Assembly: GCA_902481695.1 (NCBI GenBank)
Contig: CABSXY010000051.1
Location: forward strand, 1 to 10,130
DNA: 10,130 nucleotides
Source: an uncultured Haemophilus sp.
GTDB taxonomy: Bacteria; Pseudomonadota; Gammaproteobacteria; Enterobacterales; Pasteurellaceae
Reading direction: 5' to 3'
The position numbers and the translations under genes were made by a program. This document shows positions 1 to 5,587 of this stretch, one piece after another. The notes beneath the pieces are model-generated. The model was not told the DNA's origin. It did no database searches and saw only the letters and a program-made list of their open reading frames with translations. How positions within the stretch are numbered: position 1 is the first letter of the stretch; each line of letters starts with the position of its first letter.

Positions 1-2
1 AT

Positions 3-236
3 GCACTTATTGGCAAAATCAGAAAAATGAAGCTTGGTTTACAAGAAGAAGGAGAGACTGATTTTATCAATCTCAAATGTCCACCCGATATGGTGAGTAT
101 TTTGCGACAATCACCTAATTTCTTACCCGCCTATCACATGAACAAAACCCATTGGCTGACGATTGTGTTAGATCATGGCGTAGAAACCGAAGAAATCTTC
201 AAATTGTTAGATTGGAGCTACGACTTAACAAAGTAG
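3..236 (+). CDS. MmcQ/YjbR-family protein, 3' end only
   Basis: The frame is open from the left edge of the window, so this is the C-terminal part of a longer protein; the ATG at 27 is internal, because the eight codons before it (ALIGKIRK) read smoothly into the family fold. The family signature is visible: a hydrophobic strand near the edge, then LKCPPD, then the PAYHMNKTHW block, which is the characteristic tail motif of MmcQ/YjbR proteins, and a closing helix ending LLDWSYDLTK. These are small (about 115-120 residue) proteins with a CyaY-like or double-wing fold, called DNA-binding in many annotations without a firm function. About 77 residues are present, so roughly one third is missing to the left. 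It ends at a TAG 131 bases before the ABC operon and is probably not part of it, since a candidate promoter lies between them. Confidence 0.85.
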   Translation, partial: ALIGKIRKMKLGLQEEGETDFINLKCPPDMVSILRQSPNFLPAYHMNKTHWLTIVLDHGVETEEIFKLLDWSYDLTK

Positions 237-263
237 GAGAATTTAAAAACACCTAAAAATCTG

Positions 264-272
264 ACCGCACTT
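264..272 (-). repeat. Haemophilus uptake signal sequence (reverse orientation)
   Basis: Exact ACCGCACTT, the complement of the core AAGTGCGGT. It lies in the gap between the YjbR-like gene and the ABC operon and is preceded by two A-rich tracts that fit the AT-rich arms of the extended signal. No inverted partner is nearby, so it is not a dyad terminator. Confidence 0.9.
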
Positions 273-281
273 TTGTCTTTC

Positions 282-310
282 TTTACTTTAGTCACGGCGA
301 GTAAGATAAT
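282..310 (+). promoter_or_regulatory. candidate sigma-70 promoter of the ABC-NnrS operon
   Basis: TTTACT at 282-287 (4 of 6 to the -35 consensus), a 17-base spacer, and GATAAT at 305-310 (5 of 6 to the -10 consensus), giving a leader of about 50 bases. I found no clear FNR (TTGAT-N4-ATCAA), NsrR or CRP site in the 131-base gap, so control by oxygen or nitric oxide is not shown by the sequence. Assignment is by eye. Confidence 0.4.
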
Positions 311-367
311 GAATAAAAACTATTATCAAAATACAGGTATTAGCCCTGATTCAATAAGGAGATAACC

Positions 368-1345
368 ATGGCAATGAATAGACGTGATTTTTTAAGAATG
401 AGTGCGGCACTTACAGCAGCGGGCATGTCACCTTCTCTCTTTGCGGCAACGAAAGAACAATTTACCATTTATGGTGCACCCGCGATGCCAAGTGTGACCA
501 TTGCGGTGGCGGCAGCACAAGGTAAATTAGCCAAACAAGCGGATGTCGCATTAGAAATTTGGCGCTCGCCTGATCAACTGCGTGCAGGCGTGGCAAGTGG
601 TCAATTTAAAGTGATGATGAGCCCAAGTAATGTGGGCGTGAATTTACGTAATCAAGGGCAACAAGTTGGTATGGTAAATATTCTCACCAATGGCATTACG
701 CAGTTAATGTGTAAAAGTACGCCTATCACTTCACCGCAAGAATTGGTCGGTAAAAAAATCCTTGTGCCATTTAAAAACGATATGCCTGACATCGTATTGC
801 AAGCTTTACTGAAAAAACTAAATATTGATATTAATAAAGTGGATATCACTTATGCGGCCACACCAACGGAAGCGATTGGTTTGTTCTTACTGAAAGATTT
901 CCATGCCGCTATTCTGCCAGAACCGATGGCGAGCGCCGTTGTGCAGAAAGCTAAAATTGTCGGTACGGAGATTGTGCGTGGGTTTGATTTAGTGAAAGAA
1001 TGGGGACAAGCGTTTAACACCAAACCACTTATTCCAATGGCAGGCATTATTGCCAATGAAGAATACTTCCACGCACACAAGGCAGAGTTTGATCTACTTC
1101 ACCAAGATTTAAGTGATGCGTTAAACTGGATTATGGCTAACCGAAAAAGTGCGGCTGAAATTGGCGCTAATTATCTGCCGGCACCAGAAGCCGCTATTGA
1201 AATGGGCTTAGACGGTGCGCGCTTAACAGTGACCAAAGCCAGTGAACTGAAAAATGAAATCATGCAATTCTATGAAACTTTGATGGAATTCAATCCAAAA
1301 CTATTAGGTGGTAAATTGCCGGATGATAAATTCTTCTTGGCTTAA
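368..1345 (+). CDS. Tat-exported ABC transporter substrate-binding protein, SsuA/THI5-like
   Basis: Predicted 325-residue periplasmic binding protein, first gene of the ABC-NnrS operon. The N-terminus has a twin-arginine signal: NRRDFLR at residues 4-10, a hydrophobic stretch rich in Ala, Met and Leu, and a likely cleavage site after residue 26 or 27 (SLFAA). There is no lipobox cysteine, so it should be a free periplasmic protein exported folded by Tat. The body resembles the nitrate/sulfonate/taurine/pyrimidine-precursor group of binding proteins (NMT1/THI5-like): a first strand plus AVAAAQGKL, an SPSNVGVNL segment, the PQELVGKKI turn, and DFHAAILPEP before the second lobe. The ligand cannot be read from the sequence. 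The ATG at 368 has AAGGAG six bases upstream; the ATG at 374 is possible but too far from it. Linkage to nnrS suggests a role in nitrogen-oxide metabolism or in cofactor supply, which is inference. Confidence 0.88.
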   Translation: MAMNRRDFLRMSAALTAAGMSPSLFAATKEQFTIYGAPAMPSVTIAVAAAQGKLAKQADVALEIWRSPDQLRAGVASGQFKVMMSPSNVGVNLRNQGQQVGMVNILTNGITQLMCKSTPITSPQELVGKKILVPFKNDMPDIVLQALLKKLNIDINKVDITYAATPTEAIGLFLLKDFHAAILPEPMASAVVQKAKIVGTEIVRGFDLVKEWGQAFNTKPLIPMAGIIANEEYFHAHKAEFDLLHQDLSDALNWIMANRKSAAEIGANYLPAPEAAIEMGLDGARLTVTKASELKNEIMQFYETLMEFNPKLLGGKLPDDKFFLA

Positions 1346-1366
1346 TTTGAAACTGAATCACAACAC

Positions 1367-2164
1367 ATGATTAAAACTGACAAAATCCGTAAACCACAAC
1401 CTGTCCTGTTTTACATCATCGACTACCTCTGGAGCGGCTTTACTGGCTTGAGTGTAGCGATGATGGTTGTTGCCTTGTGGGCTTGGGGCAGCGCAGTATT
1501 TGGTGAATTTATGCTGCCTGCTCCCGCGGATGTTTTTCAAAAAGCCCTTGATTTGCTCGAGCATTTCCAACAAAACGAAATCGGCATTTCGTTATGGCGT
1601 TCCGTGGTGGGCATTACCATTGCATTAGTCGCAGGCTTAGCCGCAGGGCTGATTGCGGGCAGCTTTAAAACCGCTATGGCATTGCTCAAACCCGTCATTA
1701 CGATTTTGTTAGCCATGCCGCCAATTATTTGGGTCGTGATGGCATTATTTTGGTTTGGCTTTGGCAATCCTAGCGTGCTATTTACCATTATCGTATTAGT
1801 CGCCCCGCTGACCTTTGCCAGTGCCGCCATGGGCATGGCAAGTGTCAACAAACAACATGAAGAATTGTTTGATGCGTACAAACTCGGATTGTGGAAAAAA
1901 ATCCGCTATTTGTATGTTCCCCATCTCACAGGCTATGTGATTTCCAGTATTGGCGTCGCGGTTGCGATGGGCGTGAAAGTGGTAATTATGGCAGAGCTTT
2001 TGGGAGCCAATGAGGGTGTGGGTGCAAAAATTGCCGATGCCAGAGCCATGTTAGATACATCAACGGTCATGGCTTATGTGCTGTTGGTGATTGTGTTTGT
2101 TTCACTCTTTGAATATTTGATTACCAAGCCATTGGAAATCCTGTTTATGCCGTGGAGAAGATAA
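1367..2164 (+). CDS. ABC transporter permease, SsuC/TauC-like
   Basis: A 265-residue inner-membrane permease of the binding-protein-dependent transport superfamily (BPD_transp_1). About six membrane segments are visible, near residues 25-46, 78-98, 107-131, 136-156, 190-212 and 236-258. The LPAPADVF segment after the first membrane helix is typical of the nitrate/sulfonate/taurine permeases. The EAA loop that docks on the ATPase lies at about residues 165-188 (EELFDAYKLG, then IRYLYVPHL), with the conserved Gly and the Pro at its end. It starts 21 bases after the binding-protein stop without a clear ribosome binding site, so translation may depend on coupling. Its TAA stop shares one base with the ATPase start (TAATG). 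It should pair as a homodimer with the ATPase encoded next. The substrate is unknown. Confidence 0.9.
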   Translation: MIKTDKIRKPQPVLFYIIDYLWSGFTGLSVAMMVVALWAWGSAVFGEFMLPAPADVFQKALDLLEHFQQNEIGISLWRSVVGITIALVAGLAAGLIAGSFKTAMALLKPVITILLAMPPIIWVVMALFWFGFGNPSVLFTIIVLVAPLTFASAAMGMASVNKQHEELFDAYKLGLWKKIRYLYVPHLTGYVISSIGVAVAMGVKVVIMAELLGANEGVGAKIADARAMLDTSTVMAYVLLVIVFVSLFEYLITKPLEILFMPWRR

Positions 2165-2856
2165 TGCTGAGTTTAAAGAATGTGCGTTTTGAAATTCTCC
2201 GCGATCCCATCGTGCGCGATTTTAGTATGGATTTACAACCGGGCGAAGTAAAAACTTTATTCGGCCCAAGCGGTTGTGGTAAAACTACGGTACTGCGTTT
2301 GATTTCAGGTTTAGAAACACCAAAATCGGGCGAAATCAAGAATACATTTCGTAAAACAGGCTTTCTGTTTCAAGAAAATCGTCTATTAGAAAATCTCACT
2401 GCTATGCAGAATATCGCCATTTTTATGGATAATCCTAATGAAAATGAAATCATTGCGCTGGCAGAAAAGATCGGGCTTTCTTCGGGTGATTTGAATAAAT
2501 ACCCGACCGAATTATCGGGTGGAATGGCAAAACGCGTGGCATTTTTGCGTCTATTGCTATGTGGCTGTGATTTAGCCTTATTGGACGAACCTTTTGTCGG
2601 TTTGGATCGCGATTTACGTGATATTTTAGCCGCTATGCTTGTAGAGAAAATTGAGCAACAAGGCATGGCTTGCATTTTAGTGACGCACGATCGTTTTGAA
2701 GCAGCTCGATTAAGCCGAGAGATTATGCAGCTTTCTCCAAAAGGGATGGATGTGCAAAATGTGATTACCTTGCCAACGCCATTATCCGAACGCAATTCAG
2801 CCTTTGAAGAAACCATAGTCGCACGCGAATTTCAAGGAATCCATTACTATGAATAA
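2164..2856 (+). CDS. ABC transporter ATP-binding protein, SsuB/TauB-like
   Basis: A 230-residue cytoplasmic nucleotide-binding subunit of the importer. Every ABC motif is present: Walker A GPSGCGKT at residues 34-41, Q-loop Gln70 (LFQEN), signature LSGGM at 117-121, Walker B LALLDEP at 137-143, D-loop Asp148 and H-loop His174 (THD). The signature is LSGGM followed by Ala, where LSGGQ or LSGGM followed by Gln or Arg is more common; this is a mild change in a position that tolerates it. I chose the ATG at 2164 over the in-frame GTG at 2152 because GGAG at 2154-2157 sits six bases before 2164 and the ATG overlaps the permease TAA by one base, a classic coupled start. The 3' end overlaps nnrS by eight bases. 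At 230 residues it has a normal core but little C-terminal extension. Confidence 0.93.
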   Translation: MLSLKNVRFEILRDPIVRDFSMDLQPGEVKTLFGPSGCGKTTVLRLISGLETPKSGEIKNTFRKTGFLFQENRLLENLTAMQNIAIFMDNPNENEIIALAEKIGLSSGDLNKYPTELSGGMAKRVAFLRLLLCGCDLALLDEPFVGLDRDLRDILAAMLVEKIEQQGMACILVTHDRFEAARLSREIMQLSPKGMDVQNVITLPTPLSERNSAFEETIVAREFQGIHYYE

Positions 2857-3946
2857 TTTCTTTACCCATCCGATGCGACCCTTTTTTGTTGGTGCTGCTA
2901 TTCTAGCGATTGTTGGTGCCTTGAGCTTTTTCATTAGCCCTGATGATCTCATCCTACACCGCAAAATTTTCTTAGAATTTATGCTGCCAGCCGCATACGG
3001 CGGCTTTCTGACAGCTTCCATGCTCGAATGGACAAATTACAAAGGTAATTTAAAACCTATTGCAACGATTTTAGCGGTGCTCTTGCTTGCGGGATTGGTG
3101 TTATTGCCATTTTCCCCACAAACTGCCTCGTTTTTAGTGGCAGCTTATTGGCTCGCATTGTTACTCTTTTGTGCTTGGCTGTTTTGGTTGGATCGTAATA
3201 CCGACAATTTTACTTTACTGATGTTACTTGCGGCATTTATGGTTTGTCAGACTGCTTACGCCATGACTGATAGCCTGAAATTATTGCGAGCACAGGTGCA
3301 TTTGAATATGGCGGCAGTGATGTTTGTATCAATTCGAGTTAGCATTCTATTAGGCGCAGAGGCACTGAAAGAAAGTACATTGAAAGATCCCGTATTTATC
3401 CCGAATGTCGTGTATAAAAATATCGCAATTACATTTTTATTACTTCATACCGCAGCAGAGCTTTGGTTGCCTGCACAAACAGCCACTTTTACTGCTTTTG
3501 CCGTTGGCTTTATCTTGCTGGCCAAGTTACGCGAATTACATCATCACGAACTGCTACGTAAACATTACGTACGTACTTATTATTTCCTTCAACTGTTCGC
3601 CGCAATTGGCTATTTGTGGATGGGCATCAATAAATTAATTGATGAGCCGACTGCCGATCCGTTACACATGGTGACACTCGGCGGGATTCTCGGCAGTATG
3701 ATGATGATTTGGCTCACTGCGGGATTATGGCATAGTGGCTTTACGAAACTGGATTACCCAAAACTCTGCCGCCTTGCCGTGCTTTGTCTTTTCACGGCAG
3801 CACTTTCCCGAGCCTGTTTAATGTATGTGGACGAGCTATTTTTTATCGTGATTCCAGCTATTTTAATTGCTATCGTGTTTGTACTGTATCTCGCAACCTT
3901 TGTGCCGATATTCCGAAACAACGCGTTTACGGATGATCCGGAGTAA
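2849..3946 (+). CDS. NnrS-family multi-pass membrane protein
   Basis: A 365-residue, very hydrophobic inner-membrane protein with about 12 predicted membrane segments. The family start motif is present (HPMRPFF, residues 7-13), as are a later membrane segment with Arg163 (SIRVSILLG) and a block at 273-297 with His273 (LHMVTLGGILGSMM) and His295 (WHSG), which matches the family's histidine-bearing HxxTxGxxGxM ... GHTG region. NnrS proteins are described as heme- and copper-containing membrane proteins; they are regulated by nitric-oxide-responsive factors in denitrifiers and help against nitric oxide stress in Vibrio. This copy is divergent: the usual GRxIPxFT-like motif and the Arg preceding the GHTG are not well kept. 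It overlaps the ATPase gene by eight bases, with AAGGA ten bases before the ATG, and it ends the operon just before a strong terminator. Family assignment is good; biochemical role is inference. Confidence 0.78.
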   Translation: MNNFFTHPMRPFFVGAAILAIVGALSFFISPDDLILHRKIFLEFMLPAAYGGFLTASMLEWTNYKGNLKPIATILAVLLLAGLVLLPFSPQTASFLVAAYWLALLLFCAWLFWLDRNTDNFTLLMLLAAFMVCQTAYAMTDSLKLLRAQVHLNMAAVMFVSIRVSILLGAEALKESTLKDPVFIPNVVYKNIAITFLLLHTAAELWLPAQTATFTAFAVGFILLAKLRELHHHELLRKHYVRTYYFLQLFAAIGYLWMGINKLIDEPTADPLHMVTLGGILGSMMMIWLTAGLWHSGFTKLDYPKLCRLAVLCLFTAALSRACLMYVDELFFIVIPAILIAIVFVLYLATFVPIFRNNAFTDDPE

Positions 3947-3951
3947 TGACC

Positions 3952-3978
3952 AATCCGCACATCAATGTGCGGATTTTT
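3952..3978 (+). terminator. intrinsic terminator after nnrS
   Basis: A perfect 10-bp stem, AATCCGCACA paired with TGTGCGGATT around a TCAA loop, followed by T residues, begins five bases after the nnrS stop. On the minus strand it is not followed by a T-run, so it serves the ABC-NnrS operon rather than the regulator gene facing it. The stem contains GTGCGG but is not a full uptake signal. Confidence 0.9.
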
Positions 3979-3990
3979 GATATTTTTTAG

Positions 3991-3999
3991 ACCGCACTT
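3991..3999 (-). repeat. Haemophilus uptake signal sequence overlapping the merR-family stop
   Basis: Exact ACCGCACTT; read on the minus strand, AAGTGCGGT begins inside the TAA stop of the regulator gene and is followed by two AT-rich tracts as in the extended signal. Confidence 0.9.
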
Positions 4000-4381
4000 A
4001 ATAAGCTTTTAATTGGGCCATTGCTTTACAATCTGCAGCTTGATGATCATCTTCGGTAATTAAACTTTGTAGGAAATGTTTAATTTCAGTCAGTTCGGCA
4101 ATTTTTTCTTCGACTGAAACCAAATGTTTTGCCAACATACTATCCACTTCACAATGTTGAGATTGCTGCGTTTTCATCTCATTAAAAAATTTAATTTCGG
4201 CCAAACTAAAATCTAACGCTCGGCAGGTTTTAATAAATTTTAATTGTTTCAAACTGGCTTCATCATAATCTCGATAACCATTTGCCAGACGTTTAGGCTC
4301 TGGCATTAACCCCATTTTTTCATAATACCGAATGGTTTCTAAATGAATACCGCTTTGTTTGCTCAGTTCGTGAATCTTCAT
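3998..4381 (-). CDS. MerR-family metal-responsive regulator, CadR/ZntR/PbrR-like
   Basis: A 127-residue cytoplasmic activator-repressor. The winged-helix N-terminus is standard MerR: MKIHELSKQSGIHLETIRYYEKMGL, with the second wing ANGYRDYD at residues 33-40. A long dimerisation helix follows (about 79-110), then a short metal-binding tail. Cysteines are at 53, 77 and 118. Cys77 in the sequence HCEVDSML falls where the Cd/Pb/Zn sensors keep their cross-subunit cysteine; Cys118 fits the second ligand of the C-terminal loop, but the first loop position holds Asp/Asp/His (111-113) instead of Cys. The gene is divergent from a cation diffusion facilitator with a MerR-type promoter between, so it most likely senses Zn, Cd or Pb and switches on efflux. 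No good ribosome binding site precedes the ATG at 4381. Cu-type (CueR) and redox-type (SoxR) members fit less well. Confidence 0.88.
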   Translation of the reverse strand: MKIHELSKQSGIHLETIRYYEKMGLMPEPKRLANGYRDYDEASLKQLKFIKTCRALDFSLAEIKFFNEMKTQQSQHCEVDSMLAKHLVSVEEKIAELTEIKHFLQSLITEDDHQAADCKAMAQLKAY

Positions 4382-4398
4382 CTTGTTAAAATCAAGTC

Positions 4399-4429
4399 TT
4401 GACCTTGTAGTTGCTACGGATTTTATACT
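4399..4429 (+). promoter_or_regulatory. MerR-type promoter/operator of the cation diffusion facilitator gene
   Basis: TTGACC at 4399-4404 and TATACT at 4424-4429 are separated by 19 bases, the overlong spacer that MerR-family activators act on by untwisting the DNA. Inside the spacer is a dyad GTAG-TTG-CTAC (4407-4417), matching the core of known zinc/cadmium/lead operators (TGTAGTnnCTACA); the outer arms are imperfect. The dyad also overlaps the likely start of the divergent regulator transcript. Confidence 0.8.
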
Positions 4430-4447
4430 TTATCCCAAGTTAATCAA
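4420..4447 (-). promoter_or_regulatory. candidate divergent promoter of the MerR-family gene
   Basis: On the minus strand TTGATT (complement of 4442-4447), 16 bases, then TAAAAT (complement of 4420-4425). It would start transcription within the metal-responsive operator, which would let the regulator limit its own expression, as other MerR-family proteins do. Assigned by eye only. Confidence 0.4.
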
Positions 4448-4466
4448 AGACACAATGAGGAGCCGT

Positions 4467-5078
4467 ATGTCCAACCATCATTCCCATGAACATCATGACC
4501 ATTCATCTCATGAGCATATTCCACAAGATAAAAAAATCTTAGTACTCAGTTTTGCCATCATTACGGGCTTTATGGTTGTCGAATTTGTTGGAGGCTATTG
4601 GTTTAACAGTTTGGCACTCATGGCTGATGCCGGACATATGGCAAATGATAGCTTATCGTTATTTTTAGCCTTGTTAGCGTTGTTTCTATCCGCTCAAAAA
4701 CAACGATACATTGCCCTACTTAATAGCGGTTCATTGATTGTCGTGGCATTGATGATTTTATTTGAAGCCATTCAACGCTGGCAAAATCCCATCGAGATGA
4801 TGGCATTACCGATGCTTGGGGTTGCCTCTCTCGGATTATTGGTGAATCTTTTCGTTGCAAAGATGATGTTGAACAGCGATCATGATAATCTCAATATCAA
4901 AGCGGCGTATCTACATGTACTCACCGATTTATTCGGTTCCATTATTGCCATTCTTTCGGGGCTCAGTGCCTATTTTCTGGGATGGTTATGGGTTGACCCA
5001 TTGGCAAGTATGATATTAAGCATGCTAGTATTAAAAAGTGGAATCGGAGCGTTCCGCTTGGCATTAAAAAACACCTAA
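4467..5078 (+). CDS. short cation diffusion facilitator (CDF) metal exporter
   Basis: A 203-residue inner-membrane protein that should export divalent metal, probably Zn or Cd, in exchange for protons. The N-terminus is a histidine-rich tail, eight His in the first 17 residues. Six membrane segments follow, carrying the CDF transport site: His57 and Asp61 in segment 2 (DAGHMAND) and His150 and Asp154 in segment 5 (HVLTD), the HxxxD/HxxxD arrangement associated with Zn/Cd specificity. The protein ends three residues after segment 6, so the cytoplasmic C-terminal regulatory domain of roughly 80-100 residues found in ZitB- and YiiP-like proteins (usually about 300 residues) is missing, and the loop between segments 2 and 3 is also short. 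I chose the ATG at 4467, which has AGGAG four bases upstream and follows the promoter; the in-frame ATG at 4455 and TTG at 4383 lack one. Confidence 0.88.
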   Translation: MSNHHSHEHHDHSSHEHIPQDKKILVLSFAIITGFMVVEFVGGYWFNSLALMADAGHMANDSLSLFLALLALFLSAQKQRYIALLNSGSLIVVALMILFEAIQRWQNPIEMMALPMLGVASLGLLVNLFVAKMMLNSDHDNLNIKAAYLHVLTDLFGSIIAILSGLSAYFLGWLWVDPLASMILSMLVLKSGIGAFRLALKNT

Positions 5079-5085
5079 AAAACGA

Positions 5086-5120
5086 ACCGCACTTTGTTTT
5101 GATATTTCCAAAAGTGCGGT
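5086..5120. terminator. bidirectional terminator made of two inverted uptake signals
   Basis: ACCGCACTTT (5086-5095) pairs with AAAGTGCGGT (5111-5120) around a 15-base loop, so two oppositely oriented uptake signals (5086-5094 and 5112-5120) form a 10-bp stem. It lies 7 bases after the CDF stop and 13 bases from the folB stop. On the minus strand the stem is followed by TTCGTTTTTT, on the plus strand by CAATTTT, so termination is likely stronger for folB. Paired uptake signals between convergent genes are a known habit of Haemophilus genomes. Confidence 0.85.
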
Positions 5121-5133
5121 CAATTTTCAACGA

Positions 5134-5490
5134 TTATTTCAACTCGCCTCGTTCTACAATAATTCCGACATTATTTGCTTGAGCAATCGCTTTAGGTTTG
5201 CTTAATTTCAGACGTAACCATGAAATCCCAAAACGTTGTTGTAATTGGTCTGCTACTTCATAAGCCACTCGCTCAATCAATAAAAATGGCTTAGCTTGAA
5301 CATAATCTAAAATAAATTGGCTCACTTCGGCATAATTTAGGCAGTATTGCACATCATCCATTTCTGCAGCTTTTCGACAATCCCATGCCATTTCCAAATC
5401 AAAAACAAGCTTTTGTTTAATTTGCTGTTCCCAGTCATACACGCCAATTTGGGCGAAGACCACTAATTCTTCAATAAAAATTCGATCCAT
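5134..5490 (-). CDS. folB: dihydroneopterin aldolase FolB
   Basis: A 118-residue cytoplasmic enzyme that cleaves 7,8-dihydroneopterin to 6-hydroxymethyl-7,8-dihydropterin and glycolaldehyde in folate synthesis; it can also epimerise the substrate. It reads very close to the E. coli protein: MDRIFIEEL start, IGVYDWEQ, LNYAEVS, LIERVA, KLSKPKA, and NVGIIVERG at the end. The known active-site positions are kept at the E. coli numbers: Glu21, Tyr53, Glu73 and Lys98. The ATG at 5490 has AGGA eight bases upstream. It is convergent with the CDF gene, sharing the uptake-signal terminator, and divergent from plsY across 97 bases, an arrangement also known in enterobacteria (folB next to plsY/ygiH). 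I saw no convincing promoter in that gap. Confidence 0.96.
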   Translation of the reverse strand: MDRIFIEELVVFAQIGVYDWEQQIKQKLVFDLEMAWDCRKAAEMDDVQYCLNYAEVSQFILDYVQAKPFLLIERVAYEVADQLQQRFGISWLRLKLSKPKAIAQANNVGIIVERGELK

Positions 5491-5587
5491 CTCTCATTCC
5501 TGTAAAAATATAGTGGGCTTATGCTATCAAGTTTGGTTAAAATAACGAACAAGTTTTTCAAATACAATCAAGATTGTGGAGCACTAA

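Noticed and set aside
311..367. Possible FNR-type site near TTATCAAAATA before the ABC operon
   Set aside because: Only a half-like match; the TTGAT half with correct spacing is absent.
1144..1155. AAAAAGTGCGGC in the binding-protein gene as an uptake signal
   Set aside because: The last base differs from the core AAGTGCGGT, so it is a one-mismatch relic at best.
1537..1881. 114-residue open frame on the minus strand
   Set aside because: It lies wholly opposite the permease gene, whose motifs are clear; no ribosome binding site or recognisable domain.
2152..2163. Upstream GTG start for the ATPase, adding four residues
   Set aside because: The ATG at 2164 has a well-spaced GGAG and the usual TAATG overlap; the GTG has no ribosome binding site.
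2370..2816. 148-residue open frame on the minus strand
   Set aside because: It is antisense to the ATPase with all ABC motifs intact; the composition (many Ser, Lys, Arg) is typical of an antisense shadow.
4383..4466. TTG start at 4383 for the CDF, adding 28 residues
   Set aside because: This stretch holds the MerR-type promoter; the added residues do not look like the family and ATG 4467 has AGGAG.
5491..5587. TACAAT at 5563-5568 as a plsY -10 box
   Set aside because: No acceptable -35 box lies at 16-18 bases from it, so I did not list a promoter in this gap.
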